Shown here piece by piece: positions 54,075-64,000 of a stretch of DNA of 64,000 nucleotides (positions are counted from its first letter, which is position 1; every line of letters begins with the position of its first letter). Source of the stretch: Raphanus sativus (lineage: Eukaryota > Streptophyta > Magnoliopsida > Brassicales > Brassicaceae); the NCBI RefSeq assembly GCF_000801105.2, contig NC_079512.1, positions 33,125,848-33,189,847 of the forward strand, given 5' to 3'. The notes beneath the pieces were generated by a model. It saw nothing but the letters and a program-made list of their open reading frames with translations, searched no databases and had not been told where the DNA came from. Both the position numbers and the translations under genes were made by a program.

Positions 54075-55446
54075 TCACGTTTGTTTATGGACAACTTGGC
54101 CCTTTTCCTCACTAATATATTTTATATTTTATTACGGCATTTATTTTACCTTATATTTGTTCAAATGTTTTATCAAATCAGCTAAAACTTCTCCTATCAT
54201 TCCATTATAATATTTGTTGGAAAAGAACATCTACGCACGCAGAGACCAAGATAAGCCTATTATGGATATTGTCATAAGAATATCTTTAAACTCACTAGGC
54301 TCCATGGACTAAACTATACATATTTTTGTAGCACTGGTGGTAGTGGATCCTGAGGAGTGATCTCCCTCGCTCATAGTGGGAATGATGAAAAAGATATCAC
54401 TAACTTAGATTCTAAATAGATGAAGTTTACTATTATAAAACTACAACATAATCTTTTGCTAAAATACAAAATATTAAAACCCTGAATTTTCATATATATT
54501 TAAAGGTCTTGGTATTAGCAGACACATAATAACTTTTGGGGTTTCAGTTTTGTTCTTCTTACGATTACAGGCTAAAGCACTCTTGTCTCCTATTTCACTA
54601 TAATACAGTTTCTTCTTAACATCATAAAGAGAAACAAATTTTGATTACTACTATACCCTTGGATAAAATCTAATATCACATATATTACTTCCTAAGTATA
54701 CATAAGAACTACCTATATTTGTCTTGTCTTCTCATATTTTTTACAAAATTTTCTCCGGACTGGTATACAAGAATAGACCTGCTAGGCGAATTGAAGTACC
54801 GAAGCAAATCCTAGTCACTATATATTCAACTTCGATTTAAACACTTAATAATTTTGAAGGTTAAATTCATGGAAAGAATGAGGCATAAGGGGGAAGTTTA
54901 CCTTTTCAGGTGAAAATGTGATGTTGATGGTTGCTTTAATTTGAGGTCAGAAATTAGAGGTTGGTGCAGAATCTGCAGATGCGTCTTCGAGTCATCATCT
55001 GTGCCAGCAAAAGAGCTTTCATGCACCATAAACCGTTGGGGATAAGCAACGTTAAAAGGTTGGCAGAGGCAAAAAAAAAAGAGTCAGTGCACTAACAATA
55101 AGTAACTGAAAAGCTGACCGATCTGTAAAGAACTTGTGATGGCTGTGTCATGTGACATTTTCTGATCACTGGATGTTGTCGAACAAAACATAAGCCAATC
55201 GATATGGGTAATATATGTTTTTAGATGGGCCCAAATTTTAGTCAAGTTGATTATCATTTTTAGATGTGTAAGTTAATTATAACCAAACGAGATAATAACT
55301 TCTGATCAGGAGACGAGACAGTAATTCAATGACTTTCAGACAGTTGGATCTCAGCCTTAAAAAAATGTACTTGGATTCTATTAAGCTTTTCAGTCTACAC
55401 CGATGTAATTCCGTACTCCACCTCTTGATGAAACAAACGCCATTAA

Positions 55447-55614
55447 TTGGCCTTATTGGTATCAGATTCTAATGGTGCTTTTAATGAGGACAGTGACATT
55501 TGCGGCTTATTATCAGAACATGTTCCCTGCCATGGTCGGTCTCTGAAGAATGCAAAGTATCTAGTTGAGTCCAGAGAGAAAGTAAAAATAGGCCTCATGT
55601 TACGTTCTAGATAG
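55447..55614 (+). other. protein-like open stretch, unassigned
   Basis: A 55-codon open stretch ends at TAG (55612-55614) and reads LVSDSNGAFNEDSDICGLLS, then EHVPCHGRSLKNAKYLVES, then REKVKIGLMLRSR. Composition is protein-like, but the opposite strand is also open for 123 codons (55814..55443), so the coding strand cannot be decided. It may be a decayed exon. No family recognised. Confidence 0.25.
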
Positions 55615-55994
55615 GTTTCTGAACTAATAGTATGAAGAAAGCTGAGATCAATAAAGAACACTGAATCACAGATAAATAAAGGTTTAGGTGTTGAATCATG
55701 GCTTTTCTGCACGTAAATGTGAAAGATTGTACAAGAAATTCTAGGGCGGTAGAAATAATTAAAGACATTAGACCCGTTCGGTGAATAGAATGATGACCCA
55801 AGTCTAGGTTTCAAGGCTTATGTGATGTAAAGGGTTTAGAACAAACGGTGTATAGAGTGCTTTAACCAGAAGTGAAAAGATACGGAGATTGGCTAGTCAC
55901 TATCTCCAATAATGGATGCAGAAGGGGATAAGGAAGCATGCGCACAAGATAAGCATAAAAACTTTTCTTGTTGGGTTTAATCCCTACTTATAGC

Positions 55995-56127
55995 AGCACA
56001 AATTTCAATGTTTCTAGGTTTAATCCCTAGAAGCATGAACTGCATAAGTACGGAGCACAAATTTCAATGTTTCTGGACTTGTACTCCGTACTTATGCAGT
56101 TCTATCTTTTCGAGTATTGAAATTTGT
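55995..56127. repeat. nested inverted repeats (strong foldback)
   Basis: A perfect 18-bp inverted repeat (56038-56055 with 56084-56101, arm AACTGCATAAGTACGGAG) has a 28-base loop. It is enclosed by a perfect 12-bp inverted repeat (55998-56009 with 56116-56127, arm acaaatttcaat). A 21-base string beginning agcacaaatttcaatgtttc is present twice (55995-56015 and 56054-56074), once outside and once in the loop. As RNA this would fold into an extended hairpin. Confidence 0.7.
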
Positions 56128-56646
56128 AGAAGGACAACACATGAGAAGCCTGAAGTGCTCGCTTTTTCACTTTTCACACAACCAATACAATAATACTAGT
56201 CAAGAAGTCATCATACCAAGCTCTTAATAAGAGGAGATGATGACGAGTTACATTTCACCAAACCAAATGGCATTTACCACCGACTCAATTCAACTGAACT
56301 CTAAATCATGTTTCTGAGATAAACTGAAACAGTATGTAGGATCAGCTGGCTGGATATCAAATGGGCTATTCATGTCCAAATGGACAGTTCATGGTTAAAA
56401 AAGAATGTCCAAATTGAAATTTTCTTTGTATGCATTAATGACTTTCCTCCAAACCGATTTAACTTAACTATTTAAGTATTTTAGATCGACGATTATGTGA
56501 TCCAACCTGTGCGGACACAATCATGTTACTCTATTTGAACCCGTTTTGTATATCGATTTGCCAGTTATCCGTCCATTATGTTCTGGACACAGACCACTCA
56601 TGGACATTCCACCCATTTAACATCCCTATACTTGATAAGAAGAGAT

Positions 56647-56694
56647 AAAGAGTTAATAGTTCTGGTGTGACAAAAAAAAAGAGTTAATAGTTCT
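56647..56694 (+). mobile_element. micro-retroposon with 17-bp target duplication
   Basis: The 17-mer aaagagttaatagttct occurs at 56647-56663 and 56678-56694 around ggtgtgacaaaaaa (56664-56677). The target begins with A's, as LINE-type endonuclease sites do. Confidence 0.7.
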
Positions 56695-56798
56695 TGGCTT
56701 TATGGAAGCCTATAGCCAACACAGAACTTTTGCAAATAAATGTCACAATTGATGTAGATGTACTACTATTGAAGTTATCACTTGTTGCAACTGATTTA

Positions 56799-57424
56799 TG
56801 TTGGGATTGTTAAATCCCGTGTCCAACTCTATATTATCCGATTAGTACGGTATTGTCCACTTTGGGCCTTAATAATAAGCCCGCATGGATTTACTTTTGG
56901 TTTCCTTCCCAAAAGGCCTCGTACTAATTAGAGTTGGACTTCTCTTTATATATTAGATTTTCCTTTGTCTAATATCCGATGTGGGACTTTGTTTGATATC
57001 TCACATTCTCTCCCTCAAACTAAGAACCACAACTTATCTCTTGTGTGTTTCCTAATCAAAGGGCTTTCCTTTGAGAATGCTTTTCCCACAACATCACAGG
57101 TTCCATGATCTTCTGACGTTTCTGCAAACAGACCTTCTTTTTCTTCTTATACCCGTTCTTACTTAAAGGGTATTTTTGGTCTTTTGCATCTCTTCGTCAA
57201 ACCGCTCTGATACCAATTGTTGGGATTGTTAAATCCCGTGTCCAACTCTATATTATCCGATTAGTACGATATTGTCCACTTTGGGCCTTAATAATAAGCC
57301 CGCATGGATTTACTTTTGGTTTCCTTCCCAAAAGGCCTCGTACTAATTACAGTTGGACTTCTCTTTATATATTAGATTTTCCTTTGTCTAATATCCGATG
57401 TGGGACTTTGTTTGATATCTCACA
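56799..57424 (-). mobile_element. complete TRIM retrotransposon (miniature LTR element)
   Basis: Two 207-bp LTRs (56799-57005 and 57218-57424) differ at two positions by eye. The ends are TG...CA, and the 5-bp duplication ATTTA flanks the element (56794-56798 and 57425-57429). Orientation is minus: next to the 57218 LTR lies TGGTATCAGAGC (57204-57215, minus strand), the initiator-Met tRNA primer-binding site. Next to the other LTR is a purine tract, GAGGGAGAGAA. The internal region is only 212 bp and codes nothing. The LTRs carry TATATAAAGAGAAG-like promoter sequence. Confidence 0.95.
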
Positions 57425-57904
57425 ATTTATGTTTCGCTTGTGGTCTTGTGGGTCGTAGCTTTTGTAAGTTGTACATTTTTCCTGATAAAAATGTGAGACT
57501 TCAAACAAATTCAATGTGTGAATCGTGATATTTTCTAGAATTGTAGTTTGTATATCATGAATCAAACCCAACATTGACTATTTTTATACGACGATGCAAT
57601 CAGGTTATAAATTTGTGCTTAGTCTGGTTGATACCGGATCTTTTATTTTAACATTTGAGAAAAGTCTCGCAGTCATGTAAATATTCTTTAAATATTAAAT
57701 TAATTTTGGGTTTGATGAAGATTAGATCGACACCTTCATACCGTCTATATCTATATCTTTATCATGTTCTTTACATTATGTGCTATTGCGGCCCAATACA
57801 AGTTGACCCCGTTATCTTGGAATGTAAGCAACGTTGACATTTTAGACTTATCATATTTTATCTGTGATTTTTTTGTCAGCTATCATTTTTTATGAGTTTA
57901 ACTT

Positions 57905-57945
57905 TTCTCCTCGTTCGTTGACAAAAAAAAAAATTCTCCTCGTTC
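57905..57945 (+). mobile_element. micro-retroposon with 12-bp target duplication
   Basis: The 12-mer ttctcctcgttc occurs at 57905-57916 and 57934-57945 around gttgac plus 11 A's (57917-57933). Confidence 0.65.
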
Positions 57946-58022
57946 TTTCAAAAGTTTTATACTCTGAGATTACTTTTGTTATTTTATTTTCTTTGGTCAT
58001 ATTCATTAATAGATAGGCAGTC

Positions 58023-58068
58023 GAATTTTCCCAAGTTTTTTTTTTTGTAACTTGAATTTTCCCAAGTT
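58023..58068 (-). mobile_element. micro-retroposon with 15-bp target duplication
   Basis: The 15-mer gaattttcccaagtt occurs at 58023-58037 and 58054-58068 around nine T's and gtaactt. On the minus strand the insert is AAGTTAC plus an A tail. It lies about 80 bases from the previous micro-insert. Confidence 0.7.
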
Positions 58069-58904
58069 CTTACATCTGAACTGTGGTTAACGCAATAGTT
58101 CTTGCAGTGTCGATTGTTAGCTCCTTTTGGACATTTTCCACATGAATAAATAAATTCTTACTAGGAAATGTGATGTCTGCTTTTTTACAACAGGAATCAA
58201 ATGATTTTTTTTGTCCATATGAGAGCACATGAAAGCTTAGTCGTAGTATAATAAAAACTCATAGTAATGTAATGAAATATATATGTATAGTGCTCTTTGA
58301 CGTCGTCATAACCACTGAATAAAGTAACTTCACAGGCGAGAAAACAGCAAATTATTTCACTACATCTTTTGTAGTTTTATATAGCCGACCATCCATAATG
58401 ATTACTCTTAAAATGTTAATTATCCTATTTAAGTGACACCGCTGGTTGTTGTCTTATACGGTTTGGTTGCTCTACGCAAAATGTATAGCTTAGAACAGTC
58501 GATGCGGTCAAGTGGAAGCAGATGGGTATGGGACGTTAACATATAAAGTTTAATCTTCATGTTATATGAAACTAAGTTTCATCCTCCTGAATATGAGTCT
58601 ATACTTTAAAACTCATTTGAATGTCTTTGAGAAAAAGTTTATTCTCGAGTTTCCAATTTCAATAGATTTAACCAGATTAAAAGAATTATTTTTCAAAAAA
58701 AAAGTATGGCTTAACTAAATATAAGAGGACTTCAAAATTTTCTGTTATATAATTAAAGCGATTCTAGTGCAACTTTTGCGTAGTAAGCCGAGGCTTCAGA
58801 ATTAATAAATTGATGCTTGTGTAGTGTGTAGATAATGGATCATTGGTGGTGTTTTCATTACTTACTACATTACCTATTAATGTGGACTGGTGTTTTATTA
58901 CTTA

Positions 58905-59935
58905 CTAGTATAGAGCCCATGCTACGCATGGGAATTTTTTTTTTGTTACAAAGAAAATTAAATTTCAATTATGTAATTAAAGTTACATGTGTAATATAAC
59001 TTTCATTTATCAGTGGGAGATTAATATATATAAACAAATCATTAACACACATTTATACATAATTAATTTGAAATGTGATTAACATCCGAAATGTCATTTC
59101 TTCATCATCTTTTGGAGATGGCGTGAACTGAGTTTTTAGTTTGTTTTATTAAAATGAAAACTGTTTCTTGAAATATTATTTAAGGGTTTCAGGAAAAAAA
59201 TTTTAGTCTAAAAATATAAATTATTTTCTGTTTTCATTAGTTATTAAAACAGCCTAGGAAATTTGTAAAAGAAAACTTGAAAAAGTTCAAAATTAATTAC
59301 AAAAATGATTATAAATTTAATTTTAAAAATTAAAATGTAAAAGAAAAGTTATTGTTTACCTTTTTTTTAAACCGAATTATTATTTACCTGAATTATGGAT
59401 GGTCAAACATTATGCAACTCTGTCTATTCCATTACCCCAACTTTTCTTTTTTGTAGTTTTGATTTTTCATCATGCATATCTGCAGCAAACTAAAATAGTT
59501 CTAAAAACCGAACAATACAAAGATTAATGCTTTTATGGTTTTGTTTACTCAGAGTTTGTAGCATAAGTTTCATAGTTTCATATGACTCATTATGAAACTT
59601 AGTGAGAAACCCATAGTAATTCAGGTGATGAATGATAAAAGTTTCAAATTGATGCAGAAAAAAGAAGATTATGAAGAAACACCATAAGAAGGAATATAGG
59701 TTTGCAATAGGCCCTAGATTGATTTTAGAGTTCCTGCGAAATAAAAAAGAATTCATTTACGTGCAAAATAGTGGAGATAGTGGCTTTGATTGAGCAATTA
59801 AGATCAATTTTATTTTTTCGAAAGAATTTTAACTGTATAATGGTCCATTTTAATTTTGAATTAAAATTATTTTAACTGTATTTTTTTGAAAAAATTCTTA
59901 TTCGTCAGGTGACTTGCGTTTTAGTATATAAAAGA
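58905..59935 (-). mobile_element. complete non-autonomous Helitron
   Basis: Read on the minus strand, the 1,031-bp element begins TCTTTTATATACTAAAACGC after a host A and ends CTCTATACTAG before a host T: 5' TC, 3' CTRR and insertion between A and T. Eleven bases before the end is a 7-bp-stem hairpin, CCCATGC-GTA-GCATGGG (58916-58932). No Rep/helicase frame is present, so it depends on another element. One small micro-insert-like duplication lies inside (59349-59389). Confidence 0.85.
59349..59389 (-). mobile_element. possible micro-insert within the Helitron
   Basis: The 13-mer ttattgtttacct (59349-59361) recurs with one change at 59377-59389 around seven T's and aaaccgaa. On the minus strand the insert is TTCGGTTT plus A's. 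If real, it happened after the Helitron or was carried with it. Confidence 0.4.
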
Positions 59936-62900
59936 TTACATTAGTCGGGTTGAGTGCAGTTTGTAAGTTTGCTTCACGGATTTCTAGTATAGTGTTACTG
60001 CACTTGATGTGTTCAGATTAAAGTCATAAGTTAATTGATGTAACGTCGGGTTCTCTATACTTACAATTTGAGAAGCAAACCGTGTTTCTTTTTCTTTTTA
60101 AATCTTTAGAATTATAACCCTGATATGTTACATGGACGAATGAGTGAGACCCAATCCGCTTAAGCTTATGATCTTTTTATATAAAAATTATACATTCAAA
60201 GGCTGAATAAAATTTAGCAAAGCAAAAGAAAATGACTCTGAATATATGATATTGTGGAAACTTCTTGGTCCACTGGTTTAACTAAAAGTTCATTAATGTT
60301 TATACACCAAAAACTATGAAGTTTGAACTCTAAAAAACACAGATTATATAAATTATGGAGAAAAAAGTTATAAAAAATTTTCAGCATCGTGTATGGTTTA
60401 TCATCAAACATGAATTTAAAAGAATGGTTCAGAGTAACGCAGTTAGACATATATTTTCATACAGTGATAGATTTAGCGGAAAAATATAAGATATTTTAAA
60501 AGAAATCGAGACAATAATCCGCGGAATTACGAGATGGATCTCATATAACTTCCCCACCACTACCTTTGGTCATTCATTTTTGGATAATGTATAAACGCCA
60601 AAGGGAATGGTGAGCGTGGCATTATTTTTTCTAAAATAGTGTTTACAATTAATACTCGAAATATGACATATTCTTCAACTAAAACTAAAGTAGGTAGTGG
60701 GTTTTCTTTACATTCTTAATCATTTTTATAGTTGAAATAAATGATTTCCACAATCATAGAATACAAACTATCGAAAGTGGAACCCGTATCACGAATTTGC
60801 CGATGTTTTATTCGTTGGCTAATTAAAATAAAGTGTGGATTAATGATACTATTGCTTGCTCCTTTAGATTCTGGACTTTCGTTTCATAGCTTTTTTTTTC
60901 TTTTCATTAAACTTCTTTTCTATCCCCTCTTGTCATATTTAGCTACTATTTTATTCTAGCCTATATGATCTAGGCTTATATCTACTCTCAGGAACTTTTT
61001 AAACATAAGGCATTTGTACCGGTGAGAAACTCAACCAAATTGTTAAATATAAACCATTTTCACCACAAAAATATTAAACCATCGACATGTGGCTTTAAAG
61101 TTTCTCATGGATTTGCAGAAGTTTTGGAAAAATTACCTCTTGTTAATAATATTTTCTGGAAAAAAAATCTCTTAACTCGTGATGATAATGATTTCAATCA
61201 ATGTATAGCAATTTAAATAAAAATATTATATGTGAGGAATTGTACAATGTTTAATTCTGTGATATTGTACATAAATTTATCATTTTAGCTTTTGTGTGTT
61301 TCGTATCAACACACCAGTTTCGCTCCTAATTATGGATTTCTTGTGTTTCAACTAGGTATTGAGCCCATATATTATTGCCTTTATTAATTAACTTGTTGGT
61401 TGTAGTAGCGTTTGTTTAGGTTTTGTTTTGTTTGCTAGTGTAGTTTTCTTAATTTGTTAGCAAACTATTGATGTGAAGTGTTAGTTTAGTCAAACAAATC
61501 CTAGCTCAACTGGGTAATTATTGATAACCACTGATATGTAAATGCATTTATATGCTTTTAACAATCTCTATGTTAATTCAAGACGTTGCATATTGAAGCA
61601 TAATATTAAAGAACTACTTTGGTACAAAAAAAAGAACAATCTAAGTTACATTCCATCTAAGATATGGGTACAAATCACAAACCCGACAAGAGTCTATATC
61701 AATTGATTCAGTTATGTAATTCACATTGTCATTTTTTTGGTCAACCACCTTGTGAGATCAAGTTGAACCTTTCTTCATATTCCTATTCCAACTGCAAAGA
61801 TTCCATAACAGTTCCCTTGTATTTTATATCTTAAGACTTTTAAACATTTTGTGGTAACTATTTTCGAAAGCAAAAGGTTTTTTGATTAAAAAAACATTTT
61901 AAAAACACAAAGCATACATGTTCATATGGTCATCAAGTATGCTACTTGAAGTGTATATATATATTTTTATTTTTTTCTGATAGCCATTTACAAATTTTAG
62001 TTCTTGATTCAAACAACACGATATCATCTAATTAACGCAAGTGCAAGTTGATGGATATAAAAAAAAAATCCATCAAAATAAGAGACAAAGCAATTGTTCT
62101 AAAAGAAAAAAAGAACCCGGCAAATAACGAGTGAATCGCACTAAAATCAGGTGGGCCTACAATTTGTCTTTTCTCCACTTCTCAATTCGCACTAATAAAC
62201 CCGAAAAGGCATTACGTAATAATTTCAATTTCCACACTATTATTTAAAACTAATAGTAAACATTTCAATGTGTTACAAAATTTTCCAAGACCAACTGATT
62301 TTATAATAATTAAGGAATAAAGGGATATATCAAATATCATTTTGATTGGTGCATTCCCACCACGAATGTGCTGAACGTGTCGTAAAACACAGCCGTGAGA
62401 CTTGACAAAGCACACTGCTTACATGAGCCAAATAATTATAATTGTGGTAATACTATCGACTAATAAATCTTTTTAGCGATAAATTACTAAGTTATTCGTT
62501 TCACTCCGACATAGCTAACCGTGGTAAAAAAAAGACCACAACTAATCAGCCGTCCACAACTAATGGATCGTCTATGTCCATTCTCTTGGTTCAAGAATTG
62601 AATTTCGTCATAACAATTGGTACGTAAATTTTCAAAACTCGAAATCATTATTTACTGATTTTGTAATCATTACATAACATTTTTTCGTTATTGGCTTCAT
62701 CCACACGTTAACGCAAATCACTTCATGCTAAATCAATCTTTTTAAATTTTTTTATATATCACAATTCAGGATATTACACACTCAAAAGTAAAACAAATTA
62801 ATCTATTGAATTATTATTAGTGAATAAAATCTTCACGAATATATTTAGAAAAAAAATCAGACAAGAATAATAATATTTTTTAAAATATCCGAGTACAGTT

Positions 62901-63137
62901 GTATTGTGTGATATGTGAAGCAGAGAATCGGTTCCAATATATTATCCGAAATTGTTTAAATTATTTTGTTTGATTCTGCGATATTATGTAAATACACTCT
63001 GCCGATTTGACCTTTCGTCCTTCTCTATCTCTATCCCAATCCCGACACCACCGAAGAAGAAGACGAAGACGAAGAAGGGAACTCGCAGACGCAAACTTCC
63101 CCCCGGGAAAACTCTAGAAACCGTTAGTTAAAAAAAA

Positions 63138-64000
63138 ATGTGCGAGCCCGATGATAATACTACCGCCAGAAACGGCGTCACACCTCCACCTACGAGGTCA
63201 AGAGAGCTTCTGATGGATGTAGACGACTTGGATCTCGACGGCTCGTGGCCTCTGGATCAGATCCCTTACTTGTCCTCGTCGAATCGCATGATATCTCCGA
63301 TTTTCGTCTCCTCTTCCTCCGAGCAGCCTTGCTCTCCTCTCTGGGCGTTCTCCGACGCCGTCGGAGGAACCGTTAACCACGGAGGAGACGATGAGAAGAT
63401 CTGCTCCGCCTCCGGTGTTCCTTCGTTTCGTCTCTCGGATTATCCTCTCTTCCTCCCTTGTCAGTAGCCTCGCCGAACTTTCAACCTTTTGTTTTCGTTC
63501 GTTCTTTCCCGATTTAGAAGACATCATTTCTGTTTTAAGCTTATACATCTTTTTTTATCGTAGACTAATAGAATCTCTGCTTATAGATTGAACAGTGATT
63601 TGGTTGATTGATTTGATTTGATTTGATTTGGCGTTTGACTTTGTTCTGCGCTGAATTTTTTTGGTTTCTGAAGGTGTTAATAAGTCTTTATTGAAACTTG
63701 CAGACTCTTCTTCACCATCAGTGACAGTGGCTGAGAACACCACAGAGAAGCATAACGGTTTCCAGTTTCCTTCTCCGTTGATGAGCCTAGTCCCGCCGGA
63801 GAACACAGACAACTACTGCGTGATCAAAGAGAGGATGACTCAGGCGCTTCGCTACTTCAAAGAATCAACCGAGCAACACGTCTTGGCTCAGGTGTGGGCT
63901 CCTGTGAGAAAGAATGGTCGTGATTTGCTGACGACTTTGGGTCAACCTTTTGTTCTTAATCCTAACGGTAACGGGCTTAATCAATACAGGATGATCTCTC
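63138..64000 (+). CDS. NLP7: NIN-like protein 7, 5' part only
   Basis: Exon 1 (63138..63459) and the first part of exon 2 (63704 to the window end) join in phase 1 (GT at 63460, AG ending at 63703). The protein starts MCEPDDNTTARNGV and has the acidic MDVDDLDLDGSWPLDQIPYL block, a Ser-rich stretch with MISPIFVSSSSEQPCSPLW, and the start of the nitrate-responsive GAF-like region (MTQALRYFKESTEQHVLAQV, WAPVRKNGRDLLTTLGQPF). The RWP-RK and PB1 domains lie beyond the window. NLP7 is a nitrate sensor and transcription factor held in the cytosol or nucleus according to nitrate. The very long upstream region is free of other genes. Corresponds to At4g24020. Confidence 0.95.

Larger units (their letters stand above)
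52708..63137. other. 10-kb AT-rich intergenic region before NLP7
   Basis: No intact gene. It holds five clear micro-inserts, a complete TRIM retrotransposon, a nested foldback, a complete small Helitron, a GC-balanced patch with protein-like short frames (54880-55830), and the NLP7 promoter with a GAAGA-rich leader from about 63000. Confidence 0.6.

Noticed and set aside
61352..61378. CTAGGTATTGAGCCC string resembling a Helitron 3' end
   Set aside because: No hairpin next to it and no matching 5' end found nearby.
62050..62079. ttgatggat / atccatcaa short palindrome with an A-rich loop
   Set aside because: Nine-base arms in AT-rich DNA are expected by chance at this scale.

Overview
The window is nuclear DNA from a flowering plant of the mustard family. 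Its protein-coding genes, in order, match from memory the run of Arabidopsis thaliana chromosome 4 from about At4g23860 to At4g24020, with small divergences, lost genes and much larger AT-rich intergenic stretches. That pattern fits one subgenome copy in Brassica or a close relative such as Raphanus. The species cannot be named from the sequence alone. Introns, GT-AG splice sites, TATA boxes and a nuclear tRNA gene are all visible. No bacterial, organellar or viral segment was seen.

Bases 1-9,400 hold the 3' end of a UBR7-type ubiquitin ligase gene, two small plant-specific genes facing each other, a tiny three-exon gene that I read as a KGD4/YMR31-type mitochondrial protein, and NDHS (chloroplast NDH complex). 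Bases 10,500-15,500 carry a mitochondrial nucleoside diphosphate kinase, an mRNA-export adaptor (UIEF-type) and tRNA-Ala(CGC). A retroposon (about 16.3-17.6 kb) follows. Bases 19,200-30,000 are a dense block: UGE2, a LEA_2 membrane protein, FTSHI1 (protease-dead FtsH) and a mid-SUN protein (SUN5). A 7.6-kb AT-rich stretch contains only relics.

Bases 37,400-51,300 contain ARF9 and two tandem cellulose-synthase-like G genes. The first has a 15-codon in-frame deletion. The second is split in exon 1 by a 2.2-kb CACTA transposon. RHA4A (RING-H2 ligase) and the start of NLP7 (nitrate regulator) close the window, separated by 10 kb that contains a complete TRIM retrotransposon, a complete small Helitron and a nested foldback. 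The genes are independent housekeeping or regulatory loci, not an operon or pathway.

The most unusual signal is dispersed. At ten or more places a tiny insert of about 14-35 bases, mostly oligo(A) or oligo(T) with a few extra bases, sits between perfect 10-18 bp direct repeats. These look like almost completely 5'-truncated retroposition events, too short for ordinary repeat annotation.
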